From the NCBI GenBank assembly GCA_934465535.1, contig CAKSKV010000018.1, positions 1-11,704 of the forward strand: 11,704 bases of DNA, written 5' to 3'. The position numbers were made by a program, and so were the translations under genes. Below are positions 1-7,571 of this stretch, piece by piece (the first letter of the stretch is position 1; every line of letters begins with the position of its first letter). Under the pieces are notes generated by a model that was not told the origin of the DNA, searched no databases, and was given only the letters and a program-made list of their open reading frames with translations. The DNA comes from an uncultured Clostridia bacterium. GTDB taxonomy: Bacteria > Bacillota > Clostridia > Christensenellales > QALW01.

Positions 1-1
1 C

Positions 2-1291
2 TGGGGCGGCAACTTCCAGCAGTGGGAGACCAGCGCGATAGGCTCCTTCGGCGAATCCTTCTGCTATGACCCGGAGACCGCGCACGGGCGCTCCTTTATT
101 GACGATATCCGTCCTCTGGCGGTGGAATCCATGGGCGGAAAGTACGGCTGGACGGCCTGCAACGGCGGCGGCAACATGCTTATGTACAACACGGAAAAGA
201 ACGGCGGACTGATGTACTACAAGCAGGTTACCACCCGTTTCAAGAAGCAGGGCCCCAACCTTACCGAGGTTATATATTCCGGCGTTACGCTGGATAACGC
301 GGTGCGTTTTGAGATAAAGGCGTATCTGCCGCGCACAAACGATGTATCCCGCGCATGGCACAGCTTCAGCTATACCTTCCTTAAGGATGTAAGCTTTGAC
401 AGAATGGTGTTCTATCAGTTCGGTGCGGACAACTATAACGACAACCGCTGGGATACCATGACGGTGGGCAATGACGACGGCCCCGTAAGCATTACGATGG
501 GAGGCAAAAAATATTCCGGTCAGTTTGAGTGCCCCACCTCGGAGCAGACGGGCTATGTAGGCAGCGATACCATGCAGCGCATGGAGGTTCCCGGAAACGG
601 AATGTGGTTTGTGTTCACCGATGCGGTGAAGCTTTCCCACAAGCAGGGACCGGATGCGGACCGTATGCTCAATGTGGTGGAATATAATGCACAGCTTAAC
701 GGCAAAACCTATAATAAGCCCTCCTTTAACCTGCGCAATACCGTAAACGGCGGGTTCCCCTGCCTGCTTGTGGAGCTTTGCCCCGCGGCAGAGGTGGGAA
801 ACACCATAAAGGCGGGCAGCACGGTAACGGGCACGGTGGAATATCTTAACCTGCCCGTAAGCAAGAGCGTATATTACGGCCCCAGCGAGGTGCTTAAGAG
901 CATACCGGCGGAGGAATTCAACACCTGGAAGCTGGCTTACCGCTATGCCGTGGGCAGCAAGACGGAGGCAACGGCAAAAATCGGCACGGTAAAACAGCAG
1001 CAGCCGCTGTTTGTGGAGTGCGCTCAAGGCAGCGATGTGCTGGCAGAGGTGACGGTAAAGGGCGGAATGTCCTATGTGCCGCTGACCTTTACGGGAGTGC
1101 CCTCGGCTTACGGATATGAGCTGGAGAAATACGAAAACGGACAGTGGGTAAAGGTGGATCAGTCGGTGCAGGGCAATGATTACTGGCAGTGCTGGTTTGA
1201 TTCCGAAAAGGGCAGCTATGAGCTTACCTTCAATGCGGAGCACAGCGGCGATGCAAACGCGCAGTACAGTTACAGACTGGTCAAAAAGTAA
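2..1291 (+). CDS. Partial gene: C-terminal part of an unrecognised, probably secreted beta-rich protein
   Basis: The reading frame is open from the first full codon at position 2 to a TAA at 1289-1291, so the gene starts before the window and about 429 codons are visible. An ATG lies at 122, but no ribosome site precedes it and protein-like sequence continues upstream of it (for example WGGNFQQWE and CYDPETAHGRSFIDDIRP), so 122 is not the start. The protein is rich in Gly, Thr, Tyr, Trp and Asn with alternating hydrophobic residues, as in extracellular beta-sandwich or carbohydrate-active proteins. The last ~100 residues (from about VECAQGSDVLAEV) look like a separate small beta domain. No membrane anchor or sorting signal is seen at the C-terminus (ends YRLVKK). 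I do not recognise the family; a role in glycan binding or degradation is only an inference. It is convergent with the minus-strand array and ends at a strong terminator. Confidence 0.8.
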   Translation, partial: WGGNFQQWETSAIGSFGESFCYDPETAHGRSFIDDIRPLAVESMGGKYGWTACNGGGNMLMYNTEKNGGLMYYKQVTTRFKKQGPNLTEVIYSGVTLDNAVRFEIKAYLPRTNDVSRAWHSFSYTFLKDVSFDRMVFYQFGADNYNDNRWDTMTVGNDDGPVSITMGGKKYSGQFECPTSEQTGYVGSDTMQRMEVPGNGMWFVFTDAVKLSHKQGPDADRMLNVVEYNAQLNGKTYNKPSFNLRNTVNGGFPCLLVELCPAAEVGNTIKAGSTVTGTVEYLNLPVSKSVYYGPSEVLKSIPAEEFNTWKLAYRYAVGSKTEATAKIGTVKQQQPLFVECAQGSDVLAEVTVKGGMSYVPLTFTGVPSAYGYELEKYENGQWVKVDQSVQGNDYWQCWFDSEKGSYELTFNAEHSGDANAQYSYRLVKK

Positions 1292-1301
1292 TTATAAAAG
1301 C

Positions 1302-1348
1302 AAAAAAGCCGGAGCGTTATGCAGTTCAACTAACGCTCCGGCTTTTTT
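1302..1348. terminator. Bidirectional Rho-independent terminator
   Basis: A perfect 18 bp inverted repeat (1302-1319 with 1331-1348, 11 nt loop) has a GC-rich core, GCCGGAGCGTTA. It is flanked by an A tract on the left and a T tract on the right, so either strand gives a hairpin followed by U residues. It lies 10 bases after the plus-strand stop codon and also downstream of the minus-strand hydrolase gene, and would serve both convergent genes. Confidence 0.93.
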
Positions 1349-1388
1349 TGCATCAACACAGCGCGCGGCGTGTGCGGCGGGATAAGGC

Positions 1389-1430
1389 GGAAATCGGAAA
1401 TCGGAAATCGGAAATCGGATATCAGATATC
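1389..1430. repeat. Short tandem repeat, GGAAATC heptamer
   Basis: Four exact copies of GGAAATC (1389-1416) are followed by the variants GGATATC (1417-1423) and AGATATC (1424-1430). The array begins just after, and its variant units overlap, the last codons and TGA stop of the minus-strand hydrolase gene. The exact copies are therefore all outside coding sequence. A slippage-prone microsatellite is the simplest reading. Confidence 0.9.
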
Positions 1431-2264
1431 CAGCTCCATGCCGTCATAGGCGACGGACAGGCCGCGCTTTCGGGCTTCAACGGACAGCTCGCTGAAAGTC
1501 ATGGCGTGTCCGTTTACATTAAAGCCGTTGTGGGAAAAGTGGCTGCATACAAAAAGGGTGTGCTCATCGGCGGTGCCCTGAGATAAAAGGGCATCCTTAA
1601 GGCGGGTTATGCAGTTTATGCCCATATGTCCGTAATCGGCTTCGGGAACGGAAAAGCTCATGGTGGTATCCAGCGATATCATATCGCAGCGCTTGCCTTT
1701 AAGATAATCCATGGTCTGCGGCAGCAGCCAGCCGGTATCGTGGGCATAAAGGATGCGCTTGGAATCCTTTTCTATAAGGTATATGAAGGCCTGCTCCTCA
1801 AAGGCGTGGCAGGCGGGCAGGGGAATCACCGTAAAATCCTGCACCGAAACGGGGGCAAATGCCGCGATGGTATGAAATTCGGTATGCACCATTTTGAATT
1901 CCCGGCAGGCCTCGTTAAAAAGCCGCTCTACCGCTTCGTTTCCGTACACATTAAGGGTGTATTGCTCGGCGGGCAGGCAGAAGCAGGGGTCGGAACGGTT
2001 TATGAGCTGGTACATATCGCAGTGGTCGGAATGCGAATGGGTGATGAAAATATCCCGCACGCGCCGCGCGTCAAAGTAGCCGAAAAGGCACTGCGTGAAA
2101 ACATCGGGGTTGTAGTCCAGCATCAGGGTGCCGTCTATAACGGCGCCGGAGCGGGTGCGTACCTCCTTTCCGCCGTTCAGACGGGCGTGGCTGCATACCG
2201 GGCAGTCGCAGTAGACGGAGGGTATGCCCTCGGCGGCCGCGGTTCCTAAATATCTGAAGTTCAT
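1422..2264 (-). CDS. PhnP-like metallo-beta-lactamase-fold phosphodiesterase/hydrolase
   Basis: The 280-residue product has the metallo-beta-lactamase metal motif HSHSDH at 76-81. Later metal-ligand candidates are H153 (PACHAF), the HD pair at 175-176 (YAHDTGW) and H242/H245 (SHFSH). Near the N-terminus, CDCPVC (19-24) matches the extra zinc knuckle typical of the PhnP group, whose characterised members cleave cyclic phosphodiesters such as 5-phosphoribosyl 1,2-cyclic phosphate. No phosphonate genes are nearby, so the substrate here is unknown. The start at 2264 is chosen because GGGAGG sits a few bases upstream and the family sequence begins at MNFRYLGT; an in-frame start at 2345 adds 27 residues unlike the family. 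The protein looks cytoplasmic. It is the last gene of the minus-strand array, 77 bp after the ParB-like gene, and ends at the shared terminator. Confidence 0.88.
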   Translation of the reverse strand: MNFRYLGTAAAEGIPSVYCDCPVCSHARLNGGKEVRTRSGAVIDGTLMLDYNPDVFTQCLFGYFDARRVRDIFITHSHSDHCDMYQLINRSDPCFCLPAEQYTLNVYGNEAVERLFNEACREFKMVHTEFHTIAAFAPVSVQDFTVIPLPACHAFEEQAFIYLIEKDSKRILYAHDTGWLLPQTMDYLKGKRCDMISLDTTMSFSVPEADYGHMGINCITRLKDALLSQGTADEHTLFVCSHFSHNGFNVNGHAMTFSELSVEARKRGLSVAYDGMELDI

Positions 2265-2341
2265 GTTTCCTCCCGTAATAAGCCGTTTATAGGCGTGTTT
2301 TGCTGTTTTTGCAAAAATGCAAAGGACGCAAGGGAAATATA

Positions 2342-2950
2342 TCAATGCGTTTCAAAATATTCCCTGCAGAAGCCCAGCCAAAGGCGGCAGTAGTCCTCGT
2401 GGGGCAGGGGCACAATATCGCGGGGCGAGAGTATGCCGCGCGCCGCCGCAATGGAGGCAAAATCGTAAATATAGCCGTCGGAGGGGGAAATAAAACCGTA
2501 AACCTTCTCAAAGCCCATGCGGTAAGCGACATACAGCCGCGTATGACCGTCAAGGGAGATAAAGCGATCCTCACAGCGGGAGCGGGTAAGAGGAATGATT
2601 ATGTCCTTTTCCGATTGGATAAAGGAGGCCACGGCGCTTGCTTTAAGCTCGTCTGCATAAAACTGCGACGGCTGAATGGCATCAAGCGGCAGGCAGAACA
2701 CCTCGGGTTTCGGAAAGCGGCGCAGAATATTCCCCTTTTCATCGCAAAAGCAGGAGATGTGCCCCGCATATTCGCGTGCCGTGTCTATGACGGCGTCAAG
2801 CAGGCCGGCGCTTCCGCGCACTATGGCCGTATCGGCGGATATGATCTCCACCTCGCAGGGCTGTCCGTCTGCAAGGTAAGCCCCGTGCTGCCGGAGTACC
2901 TTTTGAGAAAAACGGGGGTCGTTATAATCGTGTATGCGTTCAACCTTCAT
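2342..2950 (-). CDS. Hypothetical protein with a ParB/sulfiredoxin-like DGHTR motif
   Basis: This is a 202-residue protein with no signal peptide or membrane segment. Its C-terminal half contains IQPSQFY (92-98), then IPLTRSRCEDRFISLDGHTR ending at 138 and LYVAYRMGFEKVYGF (139-153). The spacing 'position cue, then I-x-L-DGHTR-x-x-A' resembles the ParB N-terminal (ParB/Srx-like) nucleotide-binding fold, where the DGHTR-like segment helps bind a nucleotide. The first ~85 residues are not recognised. There is no ParA partner or helix-turn-helix domain, so a chromosome-partition role is unlikely. The ATG at 2950 has only a weak ribosome site (GGCAAAG) and is chosen because the reading frame and protein character hold from there. 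It lies 76 bp downstream of asnS, with a perfect hairpin in between, and 77 bp upstream of the hydrolase gene. Confidence 0.72.
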   Translation of the reverse strand: MKVERIHDYNDPRFSQKVLRQHGAYLADGQPCEVEIISADTAIVRGSAGLLDAVIDTAREYAGHISCFCDEKGNILRRFPKPEVFCLPLDAIQPSQFYADELKASAVASFIQSEKDIIIPLTRSRCEDRFISLDGHTRLYVAYRMGFEKVYGFISPSDGYIYDFASIAAARGILSPRDIVPLPHEDYCRLWLGFCREYFETH

Positions 2951-2985
2951 GGCTTTGCCGCGCTTGCCTTGCGCGGGTAGAAATC

Positions 2986-3014
2986 AGGCACACCTTTCCA
3001 AGAAAGGTGTGCCT
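2986..3014 (-). terminator. Perfect 13 bp hairpin after asnS, possible weak terminator
   Basis: AGGCACACCTTTC (2986-2998) is exactly complementary to 3002-3014, with a 3 nt loop. It sits 12 bases after the asnS stop codon. Read on the minus strand it is followed by GATTTCTA, not a clean U run, so it may act as a leaky terminator, an mRNA-stabilising end or a processing site rather than a full stop. Confidence 0.55.
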
Positions 3015-3026
3015 CTGCGGTGTTGT

Positions 3027-4424
3027 TTACAGCTCGCAGGATCCGGTGGTGCGGGGGAAGGGCAGAATGTCGCGGATGTTTGCCACTCCCGTTATATACA
3101 TAAGCAGGCGCTCAAAGCCAAGGCCGAAGCCGGAATGCTCCACGCCGCCGAAGCGCCGCAGATCAATATACCACTGATAAGCGTCGATATCCATGCCCAG
3201 CTCCTTCATGCGGGCGGTAAGCTTTTCCGCATCGTTTTCGCGCTGGGAGCCGCCGATGATCTCGCCTATGCCCGGCACCAGAAGATCCACTGCGGCCACG
3301 GTTTTGCCGTCCGGATTCTGTTTCATATAGAAGGATTTTATCTCCTTGGGATAATCGGTTACAAACACCGGGCAGCCGAAGACCTCCTCGGTTATATAGC
3401 GTTCATGCTCCGTGGAAAGATCGCAGCCCCAGAACACGGGATAATCGAATTTGCGGCCGCTTTTTTGCAGCAGCTCTATGGCCTCGGTGTAGGTTACGCG
3501 CTTGAAGTGCTCTGTTCCCACAACATTGTTCAGGCGGGCAAGCAGGCCGTTATCAAGGAATTTGTTGAAGAATTCCAGCTCATCGGGCGCCTGCTCCATG
3601 CAGTAGTTAAGCACATATTTGATCATGCTTTCGGCAATTTCCATATCGCCCGCAAGGTCGCAGAAGGCCATTTCCGGCTCTATCATCCAGAATTCCGCGG
3701 CATGACGGGTGGTATAGCTTTTTTCTGCGCGGAAGGTGGGGCCGAAGGTGTATATCCTGCCGAAGGCCATTGCGGCGCTTTCTCCCATGAGCTGCCCGCT
3801 GACGGTCAGGCCCACCTTGCGCCCGAAGAAATCCTGCGAATAGTCCACGGCGCCCTCCGGCGTGCGGGGCGGGTTGTTGATGTCAAGGGTGGTAAGCTGG
3901 AACATTTCGCCCGCGCCCTCGCAGTCCGAGCAGGTGATTATGGGCGTGTGCATATATACAAAGCCGTTTTCGTTAAAGAATTTGTGCAGCGCAAACGCCG
4001 CCAGGGAGCGCATACGGTAGGCGGCGCTGAGGGTGTTTGTGCGCTGGCGCAGATGAGGCATTGTGCGCAGATATTCCATGGTGTGGCGCTTTTTCTGAAG
4101 CGGATAATCCGGCGCGCAGGTACCCTCCACGGTGACTCTTTCGGCACGCAGCTCAAAGGGCTGCTTTGCCTCCGGGGTGGGGATTATGCGGCCGGTGGCC
4201 GATATTGCGCTGCCCGCGCCCAGATGCACTATTTGGTCGAAATTGTCCAGCTCGTCTTTTACAAGCACTACCTGAAGGTTGCGGAAGCAGCCGCCGTCGT
4301 TAAGCTCCACAAAGCCGAAGGCCTTGCTGTCGCGCACGGTGCGCGCCCAGCCGGCAACGGTTACTGTTTTATCATAATAGCTTTCCGGATGAGCAAAGAG
4401 TTCCTTGATATCCACACGATCCAT
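3027..4424 (-). CDS. asnS: Asparaginyl-tRNA synthetase (AsnRS)
   Basis: This class IIb aminoacyl-tRNA synthetase charges tRNA-Asn with asparagine in the cytoplasm. The 465 residues match the usual AsnRS length. The N-terminal OB-fold anticodon-binding region is at about 20-100 (VTVAGWARTVRDSKAFGFVE). Motif 2 is at about 229-250 (PTFRAE...AEFWMIEPE), with the HAAEFWMIEPE segment characteristic of AsnRS rather than AspRS. The ATP-binding motif 3 is at 432-446 (GFGLGFERLLMYITG). The C-terminus is PFPRTTGSCEL. The start at 4424 (MDRVDIKEL) is preceded by AAAGGA about 10 bases upstream; an upstream in-frame start at 4457 would add an unconserved 11-residue extension. No T-box motif is visible in the 137 bp upstream, so regulation is not evident. 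A gene for a ParB-like protein follows. Confidence 0.97.
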   Translation of the reverse strand: MDRVDIKELFAHPESYYDKTVTVAGWARTVRDSKAFGFVELNDGGCFRNLQVVLVKDELDNFDQIVHLGAGSAISATGRIIPTPEAKQPFELRAERVTVEGTCAPDYPLQKKRHTMEYLRTMPHLRQRTNTLSAAYRMRSLAAFALHKFFNENGFVYMHTPIITCSDCEGAGEMFQLTTLDINNPPRTPEGAVDYSQDFFGRKVGLTVSGQLMGESAAMAFGRIYTFGPTFRAEKSYTTRHAAEFWMIEPEMAFCDLAGDMEIAESMIKYVLNYCMEQAPDELEFFNKFLDNGLLARLNNVVGTEHFKRVTYTEAIELLQKSGRKFDYPVFWGCDLSTEHERYITEEVFGCPVFVTDYPKEIKSFYMKQNPDGKTVAAVDLLVPGIGEIIGGSQRENDAEKLTARMKELGMDIDAYQWYIDLRRFGGVEHSGFGLGFERLLMYITGVANIRDILPFPRTTGSCEL

Positions 4425-4561
4425 ATTAAAGGTGTCCTTTCGTTTATATGGCGGCAAAGCGCCGAATATTTTTGCTGTGTGCCGTGCGCTGCCGGCATTT
4501 TTGTTTTTTGGTGCTTCTTACGGCAGCTAAGGGGCTGCTGCAATAAGGGGGCTGCGGCATT

Positions 4562-6244
4562 TTAGATTATGCGCACCCCGCATATGCGCTGAGTGCGGGT
4601 GCCCACCACCACGGTATTGCCGTAGGCCGCCGGGGTGGCTTCGATGTTCTTGCCCAGGCTTACGGAATCGTAAAGCTCGCCGGTAAGGCCGTCAAAGAGC
4701 ATCATATTGCCGTCGCTGTCGCACTGAACCACATAGCCGTTGCCCTGAGAATCGTAAACGCCCAATGGGGAGGACCATACATAATGGTTAAGCCGCACGC
4801 GCCATACCTCTGCGCCGGTTTTTTTATCAAGCGCCACAAGCAGGCCCTTGTTGAAGCCGCCGGTGCGGGCAATGGCAAAATATACAAGCCCGCCGAGGCT
4901 TTGCTTGCCAAGCAGCGCCGTGGCCTGAACGCCGCCGGAAACGCCCGCCATGGTGGCGCAGCGGTAGGTGCGCTGCCACAGCTTTTCGCCGGTGCAGGCG
5001 TTAATTTTCCATATCGGTATATCGCCGCAGCCTTCCTCGTCCTTGGTAAAGTGGAGGCTGGTGGAGATATAAATATAAGCGTTTCCGTCCTCCTCCTCCA
5101 GCACGGGGGAGGCGTTGGAGTCGTCCACCGTGTCGCAGGACCAGATGAGCTGCATGGTGTTTACATCATAGCACATAAGGTTGCCGCCGTTATCCGCAAT
5201 GTACATATAGTTTTTCCACATAACGGCGGAGGATTCCATGCCCAGCCAATAGTTTTCCTCGCCGGAACGGCTGTTGGAATAGCGGGTGCGGCTTATTACC
5301 TCCGGCGCCAGCTTAAGGCTGCCGTTTTCAAGGGAGGAATTAAGGCGCGTGGTGTATATTATGCCGTTTTCGGCGGGCTGAAGAACGATGTCATTTTTTA
5401 CATCGTACAGGGGGGAGGAATCGTAGCCGTGAAAGCAGTTGTGATCCTTCCGGGGAGCGAAGGGGTCGTCATACCCCAGCTCGCAGGCGATCTCGCCCTT
5501 TACAAGATCCAATACGAAGCTGCGCGCGCATCTGCCGGGCATGGAATCGCCCGCGCCCGCTATAAATATGGGCAGACCCGCCGGATGCAGGGAGCCGGTG
5601 CCCTTTATGGGCATTCCCAGCACGATCTTATCCCGCGTGGGGGTGCCGTCCTCAAGATCGAGGAAATAGACATTGCCGTCCATGGTGGGATATATGACCT
5701 CGATGAGATCCTTTTCCTTTTTATCGGGATAAAGGTTCATGAGCCTGCGGGTGGCTTCATCCCAGTTGATAATTATGGGCTGACCTGTCCAGCCGCTTCC
5801 GGTCCAGTATTTGCCGCGGCCGTTGGTTTTGTCCAGCCTTCCGGTGCGGCAGGTCCATATGTCGGTGCTGAAGCGCTTTTTTACAATGTCCGCCGTGCCG
5901 TATGCGCCGCCTGAGCGGAAATTATCGCCCCGGAAGGTAACTACGCCCCGCAGTGAGGAATAGCTGCCTTCAAAGCATATGCTGCGCGGCGCTATTTCGC
6001 GGTCGTTTTCGCAAACGAAATCAAGGCGTGCGGGGTCGCTTGCGGCGCAGCAGTGCGGCAGCGAGGAGGAAAGCTTGTCCTCGGGTGCGGGCTGCGGGGG
6101 GGCTGCCGGCGCCGGCTCGCCTTTTTCGGGCTTTGCGCACACCTGCGCGCCGTGGCGGAGCTGAATATATGCCGTTGCCGCTATAAGCAAAAGCGTGCCC
6201 GCGCCCTGCGCGATTTTAAGTAGAAGGGTTATGATATCCGGCAT
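4562..6244 (-). CDS. Membrane-anchored PQQ-like beta-propeller protein (BamB-like repeat family)
   Basis: The 560-residue protein begins with a hydrophobic segment at about 5-27 (signal anchor), then a Pro/Ala-rich linker at 38-56, so the bulk should lie outside the membrane. From about 97 on there are PQQ-type propeller blades with the typical 'G-x-hydrophobic-x-x-x-D-x-x-x-G-x-x-x-W' pattern: GNVYFLDLEDG (190-200), GNLMCYDVNTMQLIWSC (354-370), IPIWKINACTGEKLW (409-423), GLLVALDKKTGAEVW (467-481) and GNMMLFDGLTGELY (512-525). Similar repeats occur in BamB and in dehydrogenases, but nothing shows cofactor binding here. Such proteins commonly act as scaffolds or sensors at the envelope; the specific role is unknown. 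The ATG at 6244 has a good GGAGGT ribosome site 7 bases upstream. It lies downstream of the mreB-type gene and upstream of asnS, all on the same strand. Confidence 0.85.
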   Translation of the reverse strand: MPDIITLLLKIAQGAGTLLLIAATAYIQLRHGAQVCAKPEKGEPAPAAPPQPAPEDKLSSSLPHCCAASDPARLDFVCENDREIAPRSICFEGSYSSLRGVVTFRGDNFRSGGAYGTADIVKKRFSTDIWTCRTGRLDKTNGRGKYWTGSGWTGQPIIINWDEATRRLMNLYPDKKEKDLIEVIYPTMDGNVYFLDLEDGTPTRDKIVLGMPIKGTGSLHPAGLPIFIAGAGDSMPGRCARSFVLDLVKGEIACELGYDDPFAPRKDHNCFHGYDSSPLYDVKNDIVLQPAENGIIYTTRLNSSLENGSLKLAPEVISRTRYSNSRSGEENYWLGMESSAVMWKNYMYIADNGGNLMCYDVNTMQLIWSCDTVDDSNASPVLEEEDGNAYIYISTSLHFTKDEEGCGDIPIWKINACTGEKLWQRTYRCATMAGVSGGVQATALLGKQSLGGLVYFAIARTGGFNKGLLVALDKKTGAEVWRVRLNHYVWSSPLGVYDSQGNGYVVQCDSDGNMMLFDGLTGELYDSVSLGKNIEATPAAYGNTVVVGTRTQRICGVRII

Positions 6245-6355
6245 TATAAAACCTCCGTTTCACTCTGTACCGATATTTATTGCAATTGCTTTTATGAATA
6301 AAGCCGCATGCTGCCGCACAGGCGCGGCGAAAGGCCGGGAAATGCGCTGGCGCGG

Positions 6356-6393
6356 GTATATAATATAATGTATATATTATATATAATGTATAC
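6356..6393. repeat. AT-only block with a 12 bp direct repeat between mreB and the propeller gene
   Basis: A 38 bp stretch made almost only of A and T lies in an otherwise GC-rich gap. It contains two exact copies of ATATAATGTATA (6363-6374 and 6381-6392), 18 bp apart. Several TATAAT-like hexamers occur on both strands, so it may hold the promoter of the downstream minus-strand propeller gene, whose start is about 110 bp away. No convincing -35 element was found. Confidence 0.6.
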
Positions 6394-6413
6394 GGCATGC
6401 GCCGCAGCGCCGC

Positions 6414-7445
6414 TCAGATCTCGCTGTCCATAAGATCGTCCATATAAACATCGCCCCCGGCAAGGTGGTCAAGGCAGGCGCCCGCTCCCAAAGCCACACA
6501 GGAAAGCGGATCCTCGGCGATATAGCAATTTACATGGAAGGTTTCGGAAAACAGCTTGTCCAGCCCGAAAAGCAGGCTTCCGCCGCCCGTCATGCATATG
6601 CCGTTTACATATATATCGGCGGCAAGCTCCGGCGGCGTGCGCTCCAGAACCGAATGCACGCCCTGCACCAGGGCATTGAGATTTTCACTCATGGCAAGGC
6701 GCATCTCTTCGCTGGATACCGTTATGGTTTTGGGAAGCCCGGTAAGCAGGTTGCGCCCGTTTATTTCGGTATACAGGGTTTCGCTGCGCGGGAAGGCGGT
6801 GCCTATGTTTATTTTAAGCAGCTCGGCGGTGCGCTCGCCTATAAGCAGGTTGTGCTTGCGCTTTATATAGCGCACTATGGCCTCGTCCATTTTATCCCCG
6901 GCAATTTTAAGGGAGGAGCTTATAACGCACTGCCCCATGGATATGACGGCTATGTCGGTGGTGCCGCCGCCTATGTCCACTATCATGCTGCCGCGGGGGC
7001 GGGAAACATCAATGCCTGCGCCTATCGCCGCCGCGCGGGGCTCTTCTATGACGAAAACCTCTTTTGCGCCCAGATCGTATGCCACTTTTTTGACGGCGCG
7101 CTGCTCCACATCGGTGGCGCCGCTGGGAACGCACACCATAACGCGGGCGTTTTTGAGGCTTTTGCGGCCGCGCCACTTCAGAATGAACATCTGAAGCATT
7201 TTAAGGGTTACCATATCATCGGATATTACTCCGTTGCGCAAAGGGCGCACCGCAACGATGCTTCCGGGCGTTCTGCCCAGCATACGCTGAGCCTCGATGC
7301 CTACGCCCTTGACGGCACCGGTGCCTTTGTCCACTGCGGCCACGGAGGGCTCGCGCAGCACTATTCCCTTACCCTTGCAATATATAAGCACATTTGCCGT
7401 GCCAAGATCAATGCCTATGTCCACCGATCTGTTGAATCCAAACAT
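6414..7445 (-). CDS. mreB: MreB/Mbl-family rod-shape-determining actin homologue
   Basis: This 343-residue bacterial actin assembles into membrane-associated filaments that guide peptidoglycan synthesis along the cell side wall. Visible actin-superfamily motifs are phosphate 1 DLGTANVLIY (13-22), the CVPSGATDVEQRA segment (105-117), the IEEPRAAAIGAG stretch (133-144), phosphate 2 DIGGGTTDIAVIS (157-169) and the adenosine-binding TGGGSLLFGLDKLF (286-299). Length matches MreB, Mbl and MreBH paralogues, which cannot be separated by eye, so the symbol stands for the family. The ATG at 7445 has a GGGGGA ribosome site about 8 bases upstream. There is no mreC or mreD next to it; the next gene downstream is an envelope propeller protein. 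It has its own promoter and a long structured leader. Confidence 0.93.
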   Translation of the reverse strand: MFGFNRSVDIGIDLGTANVLIYCKGKGIVLREPSVAAVDKGTGAVKGVGIEAQRMLGRTPGSIVAVRPLRNGVISDDMVTLKMLQMFILKWRGRKSLKNARVMVCVPSGATDVEQRAVKKVAYDLGAKEVFVIEEPRAAAIGAGIDVSRPRGSMIVDIGGGTTDIAVISMGQCVISSSLKIAGDKMDEAIVRYIKRKHNLLIGERTAELLKINIGTAFPRSETLYTEINGRNLLTGLPKTITVSSEEMRLAMSENLNALVQGVHSVLERTPPELAADIYVNGICMTGGGSLLFGLDKLFSETFHVNCYIAEDPLSCVALGAGACLDHLAGGDVYMDDLMDSEI

Positions 7446-7458
7446 ATATTATCCCCCG

Positions 7459-7534
7459 GAACCGTCGGTTTTTGCCCGAATTTCGCCGTTTTGCCTGCGG
7501 GCTTTGGCAAAAGGCTGCCCGCAGCGGACGGTTC
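7459..7534 (-). promoter_or_regulatory. Structured 5' leader of mreB with competing stems
   Basis: Between the mreB promoter and its ribosome site the RNA can form an outer 8 bp stem (7459-7466 with 7527-7534) closing just before the GGGGGA site. Inside it is an 8 bp GC-rich stem, CTGCGGGC (7495-7502) with 7517-7524. A 7 bp stem TTTTGCC (7489-7495) with 7506-7512 overlaps the second stem and cannot form at the same time. A second TTTTGCC at 7470-7476 is another possible partner for 7506-7512. It matches no riboswitch that I recognise. Confidence 0.5.
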
Positions 7535-7542
7535 ACAAGGCT

Positions 7543-7571
7543 ATTATATCACAACGCGGCAGAATAATCAA
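7543..7571 (-). promoter_or_regulatory. Sigma-A type promoter of the mreB gene
   Basis: On the minus strand there is a -35 box TTGATT (7566-7571), a 17 bp spacer and a perfect -10 box TATAAT (7543-7548) with the extended -10 dinucleotide TG. Transcription should begin near 7536, giving a leader of about 90 nt. Confidence 0.85.

Noticed and set aside
1626..2249. Plus-strand open frame opposite the PhnP-like gene
   Set aside because: The minus-strand protein carries intact metal-binding motifs; the plus frame has no such support.
4425..4561. Possible T-box leader upstream of asnS
   Set aside because: The AGGGTGG...ACCGCG-type T-box sequence and a following terminator are absent. Only a short near-direct repeat (TAAGGGGCTG / TAAGGGGGCTG) was seen.
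2934..4565. Long open frame of 543 codons on the plus strand opposite asnS
   Set aside because: The minus strand encodes a full-length AsnRS with all class II motifs; the plus frame is an antisense by-product of GC-biased codons and has no family-like sequence or ribosome site.
7489..7524. H-type pseudoknot in the mreB leader
   Set aside because: The loop-to-downstream pairing would leave no nucleotides to cross the 8 bp stem, which is not sterically possible; the pairings are better seen as alternatives.
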